14,983 nucleotides of DNA from NCBI RefSeq assembly GCF_000611645.1, contig NW_014012400.1, forward strand, positions 1,289 to 16,271, in the 5' to 3' direction. Every line of letters begins with the position of its first letter. Within the stretch, counting starts at the first letter, position 1. A program made the translations under genes and the position numbers. A model generated the notes under the pieces. That model saw nothing but the letters and a program-made list of their open reading frames with translations. It did not search any database and was not told the DNA's origin. Shown here piece by piece: positions 1 through 8,295 of this stretch. This DNA is from Monoraphidium neglectum. Its lineage: Eukaryota > Chlorophyta > Chlorophyceae > Sphaeropleales > Selenastraceae.

Positions 1-3000
1 GGTAGGCTCAGGGTGAAGGGTGGGCGCGACGGAAGGGTGCGTGTGGGGACCCAGGGTGCGAAGAGGTCGGGCTGGGCTATGGAGGGCCGAGGCCGCCACT
101 GCGAAATCTTGCCCTTTTCATCCTGGCGAAGTGCTGTGACCTGAGCTGCCTGCACGGCACCCCGTCCAGCTGAGTGCTGGATCCGCGCCCCTCCCCTGCA
201 TCAGACGAAGGCGCGGACGCGCGCGCGCACCCACACCCACACACACACACACAAACACACAAACACAGTGCGCCCTCACCTTTGACGCCTGCACCTGCAG
301 CCTCTCGCTGCACTCCAGCAGCCGCTGCATCCCGCCCTCCCGCACAATGTCGCCCACGTTGTCCTCGTTGTCGCTGAGGCCGTACAGCGCAAACGCCGCG
401 TTGTGCTGCAGGTTGTACTGCGCCGACTCCAGCAGCTCCAGCAGCGGCCGCAGGCCGCCAGCCTGCACGATGCCCGCCTGCAACAGGCAGAGGGGGCGGG
501 GGTGAGGAGCAGCAGTCGTCAATGTGGCAGCATATGCATGGTGCATGGTGGCGTGGGGAGCGTGCCAAGTCATGAGAAGCAACTGGGCGTGCGCTGCTGC
601 TTGCATGGCGTCAGCGCACGCGTGTTCATACTCAGACGCATGTCATGAGTATCACGCATGAGTATCACGCATGCACACACCGCGTCAGCACACAAAACAG
701 CAACTGTGCAAAAGCAAGAGCAAGCGCAACGCCGCGCTGTCACGCGTACACATGCTCCCCGTCGTGCGCGCGGCTTTTTCCCCGCCGCGCGCACACCTGG
801 TTCTCCGAGTCCTGCGCGAGCCGGCCCAGCGCAAACGCCGCCATCTCCCGCAGCGCAGTGTCCGGCGCGGCCAGCATGCGGATCAGCGGCGGGATGGCGC
901 CGCGCTGGGAGATGCGCGCCTTGAACGCTGTGTGGGGATTTGGTTGTGTGCGCAGGGGAAGAGCGAGAATGAGAGTGTGGCCAGAGTGCGCTGAGCAATT
1001 GGCGGGTGGCGGTGGGGTGCAAAGGGTGGGGATGACTAGCGGACGCCCCAATGGAGGGATATCGGCCAAGCATGCGCCAGCTCGGCACCTGCGCGGACGA
1101 CGGGCTCTGCCGCGCACCGTTGTCGGTCGTCGCGAACTGGCCCAGCAGCAGCGCCGCCTCTCGCTGGCTCTCGGCGCACGGGCTGCTCAGCAGATTGATC
1201 ACCGGCTGCAGTGCGCCCTCAGACAGCACTTGGCGCTTGATGTCCTGCGGCCAGAGCCACAGGAGAGCATTGCGGGAGTGGGGCGAACCTGTTGGCGCAG
1301 GGCTAAGGACACACAGTCCGCGCGCTCTGCACCCATGCGCGGCGCAGCGCGCCGCGTCGCCACTTGTTTAGGCCCCATGGCAGCCAGTGCTGCCGTTTGC
1401 ACCTGGCCCGCGGCCAAGAATTGTCCCATTAAGCAGGCCGCCCGCTGGCAGGCGCCGCCCCTGTGGTGGTGTGCGGCCCACCTGGCTGCTGTGCACGAGG
1501 TTGCCGATCACGCCGACCGCCTCATAGTGCACGCCCACATCCTCGGACCGCAGCATCTGGGACGCAAATAGGCGCGGCACAGGGGGCGCAGGGCCGCAGC
1601 CATCAGAGCCGACGAGCACGGGCTTCTGAGGGAAAGCACGCGCCGCTTGGGCCGTGGAGGCCGGCACACCTTCGCCACTCTGTGGCGAGCAGCAAGCCTG
1701 TCCTTCCGCCCTGCTGCACGCGGCTGCTGCAGATGATTACAGCAGACCGTCCGCACATACCCTCTGTCCTTCTCACACACACGGAAACACACCTGTATGA
1801 GCAGCGGCAGCGCACCGCACTCTACAATCTGCCTCTTGTTGTCCTCGTTCTTGAAGGCCAGCGTGCGCAGGGCGCCCGCGCCAGCGCGCTGCACCTTGAT
1901 GTCCCACGCCTCCAGCAGCGCCACCAGCGGGGGAATGCCCTGCTCCTTGCGCACCTGGTTCTGCGGGGCGGTGCCGAGGGGGGGGCAGGGAGGCGGTGCA
2001 CGCAGGCAGGGCGGGGCAGGCATGAGCGCTTATTGCGCGCATCGCACGCCGCCGCACCCTGGGTCGCGGCGACAGAGGTGCATGGGTCGACGCTACAGCA
2101 GGGCGACGGCAAGCAGGCGCCCCACCACATCCGGCCTGCTGCCGTGCTACCCTACCAGCATCCTGCAACGCCCACGCGGCCCCAGCGCCCTTGACGCCAA
2201 CCCTGCTGCCCATGGCCCTGGTGCGCCAACCCCATCAGCAGGACCGACACACACGCAACCCAGGAGCCTGCCTCCACAGCCGTATGACCCCACTGCACCT
2301 TGATGTCCACGTTTTCGTGCGCCAGGTTCGTGATCGCGTCCGCTGCGCGCCGCGCGACGCCGCCGCTGCCTGGCACTACGCGCGTCACCGCCGTCGGCTT
2401 GTGCGCGCGCAGCAGCTTCACGAGGCCGGGCAGGGCGCCTGCCTGGGAGATCTGGGCCTGATACTCTGGCTTGACTGCCAGGAGGCCCAGGATAAAGCAG
2501 GCCTCCTTCTTGATGTCATCAAACCTGAGGGTGGGGGTAGTTGGTTTAAATGCAACCCGACGCGCTGCTGGCATCCCGACGCGCTGCTGACATGGATGCG
2601 GAGCGCGCGGGTCGGAGGCGCGCGCGGCGGGAGCAACGATCCATGCGCCCCTAGCGCTCGCGCGACGGCGCCTGCCCGGGGCGTCGCGCTGTTGATTGGC
2701 GGCTGCCGCGCACCCTGTGGACGGCCCGTCCAGCGTGTCGCCCAGCATGAGCAGCGGGACGACGGCGGGCACCGCCCCCAGCTGCACTATCACCTCCACC
2801 AGATCATCTGCGGGCCGGGCGGCGATCCCATGTGCGTGAATGGGTGCTGAGGGCAGCACTGCAGTGGTGCGCACGCTGGGAGACGCACATGTATAAGCGC
2901 CCCAGAGGTGCGCAAACCCAGACGCACCGGCGCGACTGCAAGGTGCACCGGCGACAGCGGCAGCGGGCGCAGCAAACGGGGGCGATGAGGGTGCGCCGGC

Positions 3001-3481
3001 GCGGCATGACGCGGCGCGGCGGCGCGCGGAGGGGCGCGTGGGTCGCGGGCGCACCGGACTTGCAGTGGTCTGCTAATTGGTGCGCGAGCTTCCGCAGGGC
3101 CAGCTTGTCGACCTTTGCCACCGGGCCATACGCAAAGCTGCTGATGCCGCTGATCGTGGAATTAAGCTGCGCGGGGGCGCAGCACGCAGGTGCGCCAAAA
3201 CAGCGGCGACGCGGGCACGAGAGCGCAGGTCAAGGGGCCAGGCGGGTGATGGCGGTGCGCGGAGCAGCGGCGCTCGGCCGCTTGGCTCGGAGGGGCCACC
3301 AGCCGCACGGTGCAGGGCCGGCCCTGATACCCCGTGTAAGATAGGGCAGTCGACATGCGAAAGGGGCCCCCACCTCGTCGTGGAGGGCGGTCTTGGCCTG
3401 AGCTCCCCGCGCGTAGCCTGAGTCCATGATGTCTACAGGTAGCTTTCGCTTCAGCGTACCTCTCTCTCCACCTTCACTCAT
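1..3481 (-). CDS. ARIA: ARIA/ABAP1-type armadillo-repeat protein (partial: 3' end outside the window)
   Basis: Exons on the minus strand: 3374-3481, 3055-3166, 2714-2807, 2299-2524, 1793-1960, 1482-1556, 1118-1244, 797-927, 280-477. Together they make 1239 nt (413 codons), and the phases 0,1,2,0,0,0,1,0 match at every junction. The translation is a run of armadillo repeats with blocks typical of plant ARIA/ABAP1: LGLLAVKPEYQ (about residues 115-125), RRAADAITNLAHEN (about 162-175), GALRTLAFKNEDNKRQIVEC (about 210-229), HYEAVGVIGNLVHSS (about 246-260), QREAALLLGQFATTD (about 288-302), MAAFALGRLAQD (about 333-344) and NAAFALYGLSDNEDNV (about 372-387). In plants these proteins are about 700 residues long, with a C-terminal BTB/POZ domain, and act in ABA signalling (ARIA with the bZIP factor ABF2) or in control of DNA replication (ABAP1). 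No BTB sequence occurs here. The last visible donor (AAG|GTGAGG at 279) starts an intron that runs past position 1, so the BTB exons should lie to the left. The ATG at 3481 opens a short basic N-terminus (KRK). Family assignment is firm; the choice between ARIA and ABAP1 is not. Confidence 0.9.
227..267. repeat. (CA)n microsatellite in the last visible intron of the ARIA-type gene
   Basis: An imperfect CA tract with AAA and CCC interruptions follows a short GC alternation at 220-227. It lies just inside the intron after the exon ending at 280. Nothing else of note appears in 1-279, which I read as intron because no continuation of the armadillo sequence is present on the minus strand. Confidence 0.85.
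478..796 (-). other. 319-bp intron of the ARIA-type gene with a 13-bp tandem repeat
   Basis: This intron lies between the exons 797-927 and 280-477. It contains a 13-bp tandem repeat at 644-669 and otherwise nothing I can name. Confidence 0.75.
644..673. repeat. 13-bp direct tandem repeat, 2.3 copies, in an ARIA intron
   Basis: CATGAGTATCACG occurs at 644-656 and 657-669 without mismatch, and a third copy begins CATG at 670. The preceding ATACTCA also forms a short inverted repeat with TGAGTAT. Confidence 0.85.
1961..2298 (-). other. 338-bp intron of the ARIA-type gene
   Basis: This intron separates exons 2299-2524 and 1793-1960 (AAG|GTGCAG donor, CGCAG acceptor). I see no coding sequence, RNA gene or strong repeat in it. 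Confidence 0.75.
2556..2593. repeat. 19-bp direct tandem repeat, two copies, in an ARIA intron
   Basis: CCCGACGCGCTGCTGGCAT (2556-2574) is followed at once by a copy with one change, G to A at the sixteenth base (2575-2593). It lies in the intron between exons 2714-2807 and 2299-2524 and looks like a recent small duplication. Confidence 0.85.
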
Positions 3482-3654
3482 GCTGCCTCATGCCGCTAAA
3501 GGCCCACGCATGGAGGGGCTCGGACCTGCAGTGGGCTGGCTAGATCGGGATGGGACGTTTGAAGCGCGCTTTGGCGAATGCAAAAAAATAATGTATCGAT
3601 GGCGTACCAGCGCTGGAATACATGCTGGCTGCAAGCAAAGCTCTTTGAATGAAC

Positions 3655-3662
3655 TGACGTCG
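3655..3662. promoter_or_regulatory. CRE/ACGT-core-like motif TGACGTCG upstream of the ARIA-type gene
   Basis: TGACGTCG contains the palindromic GACGTC core and matches the bZIP target TGACGTCA at 7 of 8 bases. It lies about 175 bp upstream of the ATG at 3481. One near-match is expected by chance fairly often in GC-rich DNA, so this is only a candidate. Confidence 0.2.
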
Positions 3663-3753
3663 GACGAGCTGCTGTTGTGCGTGAGCCGATGGGCAGGTGG
3701 GCGCCCCGGCGCCGCAGCGCACGCTGTTTACGTGCCTGAAAGCAGAAGTGGCC

Positions 3754-3758
3754 TTACA
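3754..3758 (-). terminator. candidate TGTAA polyadenylation signal of the AlkB gene
   Basis: The minus strand reads TGTAA here, the signal used by chlorophyte green algae in place of AATAAA. It lies about 270 nt after the AlkB stop codon and is the first TGTAA I find downstream. Cleavage would be expected some 10-20 nt further on, near 3740. A single pentamer is weak evidence on its own. Confidence 0.4.
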
Positions 3759-4029
3759 AGTACGTCAGGCTGCACAGAAGAACAGTCCTCACTAAAAGGG
3801 TGGCCCCAAGCCACAGACGCTCATCTCACGGGTGAGTACACCCCGCCAGCTCAGGTGCCCTGCGGACACACGCCACCACCGCGCAAATTTCTCTCCTCTT
3901 GCCCAAAACACCCAGGACATTTCATCCCGATATGATACAAAAGAGAAATCACTAAAAATCATTAAATGTGAAAGCAGAACTGTGCAATGCCAGTGCGTGC
4001 CCCTCCCTGGCGCAGTCGCAAGCCCGCCG

Positions 4030-5909
4030 TCACCGCGCAGCCTCAGGGGCCACGATCCTGCGAAACGTGAGCGACACGCGGGGCCCATCCACACCCGCCC
4101 GTTTCGGCAACGCATGCTGCCAGCGCCGCTGCAGCGCGCCGCGCATGACCAGCACGTCCCCGGGCGACAGGCGCACGCACAGCCGGCGGCGCGCGGCGCC
4201 GCCGCCCGCTGCAGCCTCGCGCAGGTGGAAGTCGCGCGTCGCCCCAAATGAGACAGACACAATCTGGTGGTCGCAATTCAGGAGGAAGGGGACAGCTAAA
4301 GGATCAGCAATCATGATGATCGAGCGATTGTTGGTCAAACATAGCCCTGGTGTCACAGTCATTTCCGCGCACCCCGGCGCCCAACGCATTCCTGTCCCAG
4401 GCCACGCAACCGCAGGGCCGCCTGAAGCGAGGGCGCCCCCCGCATCATCCCACAGGCACGCAGCCTGTGGGACCGCAGCACGCTGAGTCATTTGCAGCAG
4501 TTTCAGGCCCCTACAACGACTCATCGCACCTCTGGTTCACTGCCAAACACCTTATCATCGTCCCGGTGCCACCCAACATAGCGGGACCCGTCCTCATACA
4601 AATTCAAAAGGCACGAATTGAAGGCGCCGCCGCCACTGCTGCTCGCGCCCTCGCCGCCGCCGCCGCCGCCGCCGTTGTCGTCGCTGAACCCCGCGTCCGT
4701 GCCTTGGCTGCCTGCGCAATCTGAAGCGCTGGCACCGCTGCTGGGGTTGCCAGCGCCGGGCAGGCCGGCGGCCGCACTCTCTGATGCCACCAGGCGCTCA
4801 ACTGCCTCCTTTATCTGCAGAAGCAAGAATTATGGGCAATATGACTATGCGCTGGTGAGCTGTGGGCAGGACACACTGCTTGACTAATGTTTTCACGTGC
4901 GCTTCTTGCACGGTGCGTGTGAGACAAGATCGATGTGCATGGTTGGATGTGGAGCTTTTGCGCGTGTACGAAACACCTGGCATCCAGCTTTGGATACAGT
5001 CAAGGCCTAGGTGGTGTGTCCCCACTCGTGGATTGAGGCGTGCGTGGCGCATGGCAGCTCCAGTCGCGGGGTTTCGTGTGCACCACTCTGCGACTCAAGG
5101 GCTGCGGCCCTCGCAGGGCGACACGCCGCCCTGCCACGTGCCATGCGCCTGCTCAGGGTGCAGCCAGCGTTAGTGTCTCCCAATCCCAAACCCAAAATCC
5201 ACACCTGCGCCACGGCACCAGATCCCCAGGGCAGCGGCGACAGGGTGAGGCCCGAATATGTGTAGGTGAGCGTCGGGGAGTCTGCAAAGTAGCATATCTG
5301 CCGCGGCTGCTGCACGCGGCGCCCCATGACAACCACCTCCCGCTGCTGCAGTCCAAGAGGGATGGCGGTTGATGGTCAATAAAAGGTCGGGGCGGGAGCG
5401 CGGTCGCATTGGTCGAGGTGCATTGGCATGCAGGTGCGGGGCGGGGCCCTGAGAGGGCCGCTGCAAGGGGGCTTGGGAGGTAGCCTCGGCAAGCAAAGCG
5501 CACCTCCCATGGCAGCGCGAGCAGCGCAGGGAGAAGCTTCGCAAGCTGCTCCAGGGCGCGGGGGAAGTAGCCCAGGATCGAACCCTGGCATGGGCAGAGA
5601 GCACGCACAGCACAGGGGTGAGGCAGGAGACCGTAGCGTCGGGCGAGTCGCATCGGGGCATGCGTGAGGGTGACCTAGCCATAGGGCTGACGGTGCTTTA
5701 AGGGGACCAACCTGCGTCAAGTCGTAGAACCCCGCGCGCGTGATGGCATTTGGCACCACGGAGGGCGCAAGCAGCACAGGTGGCAGCGCAAGCTGCAAGG
5801 GCATGGGCGGGGCGGACGCGTCGCCAGGCCCAAAGCTCTTGCGCCGCTTGCTGCCGGTGCCCACGGACGCTTCTTCGTCACTGCTGTCGATTCTGCTACG
5901 ACCACTCAT
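4030..5909 (-). CDS. AlkB homologue, ALKBH2/ALKBH3-type Fe(II)/2-oxoglutarate dioxygenase
   Basis: Exons on the minus strand: 5712-5909, 5504-5584, 5205-5345, 4530-4814, 4030-4263. They give 939 nt, a 312-residue protein ending in TGA at 4030; all junctions are phase 0. The fold markers appear in order: GYFPRALEQL and LPALLALPWE (residues about 71-93), QQPRQICYFAD (about 105-115), YTYSG (about 121-125), FNSCLLNLYEDGSRYVGWHRDDD (about 205-227), VSVSFGATRDF (about 237-247) and LSPGDVLVMRG (about 267-277). Iron ligands visible are H223 and D225 (the HxD in WHRDDD) and H285 (WQHALPKR). R297 and R303 lie in PRVSLTFR, the 2-oxoglutarate-binding strand. Family enzymes reverse 1-methyladenine and 3-methylcytosine in DNA or RNA by oxidative demethylation. 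The last exon resembles ALKBH3 slightly more than ALKBH2, so no symbol is assigned. Residues 1-50 are acidic/basic and disordered, with a KRRK patch that could be a nuclear signal. A Gly/Ser-rich stretch (about residues 153-204) interrupts the core just before the catalytic strand. For exon 3, an alternative acceptor three bases on (start 5342) would drop one Gln. Confidence 0.93.
4815..5204 (-). other. 390-bp intron of the AlkB gene
   Basis: The longest fully contained intron in the window, between exons 5205-5345 and 4530-4814. Its centre is less GC-rich than the exons. I see no embedded gene or repeat. Confidence 0.75.
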
Positions 5910-5943
5910 GATTGGCTCCTGTCGCCGGATGGGTGCCTCCTGT

Positions 5944-5974
5944 CTGCAGAGATCTGCTGCTTAGATCTTTGCAG
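5944..5974. repeat. 12-bp inverted repeat with 7-nt loop in the AlkB 5' leader
   Basis: The left arm CTGCAGAGATCT (5944-5955) and right arm AGATCTTTGCAG (5963-5974) are complementary at 11 of 12 positions. The loop is GCTGCTT. The one exception would be a G-U pair in a plus-strand RNA and a C-A mismatch in the AlkB mRNA. The structure ends 34 nt before the AlkB ATG and could form a hairpin in its leader. Confidence 0.55.
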
Positions 5975-6008
5975 GGCTCCAATATCGGATTTTGATGAAA
6001 CTTTCAGC

Positions 6009-6015
6009 TATATAT
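6009..6015 (-). promoter_or_regulatory. TATA-like element, probably for the AlkB gene
   Basis: TATATAT reads as ATATATA on the minus strand, about 100 bp upstream of the AlkB ATG. That would place transcription start near 5980 and give a 5' UTR of about 70 nt. It is some 435 bp from the plus-strand ATG, less natural for that gene unless its leader is long. The element is nearly symmetric, so direction cannot be read from it. Confidence 0.35.
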
Positions 6016-6018
6016 GCA

Positions 6019-6071
6019 TCGGCATCCTACACTTGGTCGCCTATGACAGTAGAAGTTGAGCAGGATGCCGA
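6019..6071. repeat. 12-bp inverted repeat with 29-nt spacer beside the TATA-like element
   Basis: The arms TCGGCATCCTAC (6019-6030) and GCAGGATGCCGA (6060-6071) are complementary at 11 of 12 positions, ten of them contiguous. The repeat begins four bases from the TATA-like element, on the upstream side with respect to the AlkB gene. It could be a two-site protein-binding element or a large hairpin. Confidence 0.5.
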
Positions 6072-6413
6072 CCTGTCACTCAGCGCTGTTGAATTGATAC
6101 GGTCAAATCCAGTAGATACGATACGCATGATCATCATTTGAAACCTACTTCATGACCTCGAGGCACGATATTGGACGTGCCGTCGGCAAGTCAACACGGT
6201 CTGCGCTCCCACTGGGCATTCTCACCATGCGCCATTCAGCCATAGTGTGAAAAAAGCGTAGCGGACGCCCCTGACTGGCCTTAGTTTCCCAGCAAAACCA
6301 AGCGTCAGAGGTGTCTTCTGATGCCGTCGGTGGTGGTGGGCGCACGGCCCGGACCCCCGCGAGACGGGCGGGCGTGACGGGGGACACGCGCAACCAGCAG
6401 CTGCTGCACGTGC

Positions 6414-6446
6414 ATGCTGGCGTGCCCACACGCGTGCAAGGTTTGA
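6414..6446 (+). other. 10-codon upstream ORF ending just before the coiled-coil gene start
   Basis: ATG at 6414 opens MLACPHACKV and stops at TGA 6444-6446. The stop is three bases before the main ATG at 6450 and lies in the same frame. If the leader includes this stretch, a ribosome would have to skip the upstream ATG or reinitiate. A further 18-codon ORF lies at 6321-6377. Transcription of this stretch is not shown by the sequence. Confidence 0.4.
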
Positions 6447-6449
6447 ACA

Positions 6450-7067
6450 ATGGCATCAGTGCGCCCACGCCGCAGCTCCCTGGCTGATCTGATAGAAGCG
6501 TCCGGCCTTGTCTCTGGTCTGAGCACGCGCCCGGGCTCCGCCGCTTCCGCGGCCGCGTCGGCGGCATGCGCCGCTGCGGGCGGCCTGTCGCCCGAACTGC
6601 AGCCCCTGCTGCACGCCCGTGAAGCCAGCAGCCTGCGTTCAGGGGATGATGAGGCGCAAACAGGCGCCAAACGCGGGGCCAACCCCCGCCAGCAACAGAG
6701 GGCGGCAGCGGCGGTGCGGCGGATCTCTTGCGGTTGCGGGACAGACCGTGGGCGTCCCTCGACGGCGCCACCCCAGTCGCGGCGGTGGAGTTCACTGGGG
6801 TTGGGGTCACCGGAGCCTGCTGCGGCTGTTCTGTACGGCGGAAGCGGCAGCAGCCTGTTTCATGTATCACTGTGCTCAGGAGGAGAAACCAGCAGCCGCG
6901 GGAATCGAGCCGGGTTTGGATCAACGCGTGGTGTGGCGGAGGAAGGCACACAGGCGCCTGCAGCTAGCGCGAGCGAAGAGCACCCGCAGCCTCAGGAGCC
7001 TCAGGAGCCTCAGGAGCCGCAGCAGGCGCAGCAGGCGCAGCAGCCGCAGCAACGGCTGCGTCCCCAG

Positions 7068-7101
<34 letters not shown>

Positions 7102-7676
7102 CGCACCAGCAGCGCCAGCACCAACCTGTGAGAGAGGTTGGATGCAGCTGCTGCCGTCACGCGGACATACCTGCATCTGCTGGCAGCCGGCCAAAGGCCC
7201 GGCGGGTCTCATGCAGCAACCAGACTGCAGAACGAAAGGCGGCCGCACCTGCCAGCTGCACTGACAGCACGGCTGCTACTGAACGGGAGGCGGCGCTCCG
7301 CAAGCTGCAACGCGCGCTGCGCGCCGCCGAGGCCGCGCGCGGCGCGGCCGAGGCGGCGGCGCATAGGGCGCGCGGCGCGGCCAGGGTGCGAGAGCAGGAG
7401 CTGGAGTCTGCGCGCCAAGCGGCGCGGCTGCAGCAAGAGCAGGCAGAGGCGGTGCGCACAGCGCTCGCCAGTAAGTTGGAGCAGGCCGTCGCCGCACACG
7501 AGGCGGACACGGCCCGCACCGCGGAGGCACAGCGGCGGCAGGAGGCGGAGCTGCGGGCTAGGACTGAGGCGCATGAGCGGCGGGCGAGGGAAGCCGTGGA
7601 AGCTATGCGTGCTGGCCTGCAGCGGAGCAGCGGGGCGGGTTTGGGACTGCAGCAAGCGGCCGAGGTTGTAGCAGAC

Positions 7677-7764
<88 letters not shown>

Positions 7765-8244
7765 GGCCGCATACATACGACGCATTGTCACGACGGGCCT
7801 CGCCCGCCGAGCAGGACAGTCCGGAATCAGGGCCCAGCGCCGCGCAGGGGATCAGGGGCCCGTGCCCACGCTGGCCGCAGCACCCACGCACGGCGGGCAG
7901 CGACCGCGGCGGGCGAACGGCCGGCGGCGGGGTCGTGGCTGCGGCCGCCACGCTCAGGTTGGAAGAAGAACTGCGGCGGGCGCACCTGCGCCTCGCCGAA
8001 GCGCGGGAGGAGCATGCGCACCGCCTGGCGGCGCTGGAGGCGGCGGTCAGCGAGTCTGAGGTGCGCGTTTCTGGTGCGGCGCGCGGTGCAGCGAGGCTGG
8101 CGGAGGCGCTGGAGGCGCGAGTGGTGCGGCTGCTGCAGGCTCGGACGGAGGGTGTCGCGCAGCCGCTGCTGTCTGCGCGGAGGCGGCGGCCGGCGTCTGC
8201 AGCTTCTGGCGGCGGTAGCTGCAGCATGCAGAGTGGGTCGCCTC

Positions 8245-8295
<51 letters not shown>

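Larger units (their letters stand above)
3482..4029. other. intergenic region between the AlkB gene and the ARIA-type gene (tandem, both minus strand)
   Basis: This 548-bp gap follows the AlkB stop and precedes the ARIA-type start, reading on the minus strand. It is visibly less GC-rich than the exons, with A-rich stretches near 3582-3593 and 3946-3970. The left half should hold the promoter of the ARIA-type gene and the right half the AlkB 3' UTR. I see no convincing TATA box, RNA gene or coding sequence. A plus-strand open frame crosses it (3426-3935), but its translation resembles no family I know. Confidence 0.6.
5910..6449. promoter_or_regulatory. divergent intergenic control region between the AlkB gene (-) and the coiled-coil gene (+)
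   Basis: This 540-bp stretch separates two start codons that face away from each other, so it must hold both promoters unless there are unseen 5' exons. Much of 5975-6320 is clearly less GC-rich than the flanking exons. It contains a TATA-like TATATAT at 6009-6015, two inverted repeats (5944-5974 and 6019-6071), three copies of GATACG between 6096 and 6125, the 8-bp palindrome ATGATCAT at about 6127-6134, and short upstream ORFs close to 6450. I see no coding sequence with family similarity. Confidence 0.6.

Noticed and set aside
229..267. CA repeat considered as a CRISPR-like or regulatory array.
   Set aside because: It is a simple dinucleotide microsatellite in an intron, without spacers or unit structure.
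4521..4826. Apparent separate 101-codon ORF starting with M at 4826, carrying the AlkB HxD motif.
   Set aside because: The ATG lies in the intron upstream of the acceptor at 4815. The segment is exon 4 of the AlkB gene, as shown by phase and by the conserved blocks on either side.
5572..5592. On the minus strand, CCAGGGTTCGATCCTGG looks like a tRNA T-arm with a B-box.
   Set aside because: In the canonical register the stem does not pair well, there is no A-box, anticodon arm or acceptor stem around it, and it is fully explained by the intron/exon 2 junction of the AlkB gene.
6145..6951. 268-codon minus-strand ORF overlapping the coiled-coil start and the divergent promoter.
   Set aside because: No recognisable motif, and about 500 of its bases are antisense to a well-supported exon. 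GC-rich DNA yields such frames readily.
7157..8227. Long minus-strand ORF with a polycysteine run, and neighbouring minus-strand polyleucine and polyalanine ORFs.
   Set aside because: They are antisense readings of the CAG tracts and the GC-rich coding strand of the coiled-coil gene. Their composition is absurd for a protein and no start or splice context supports them.
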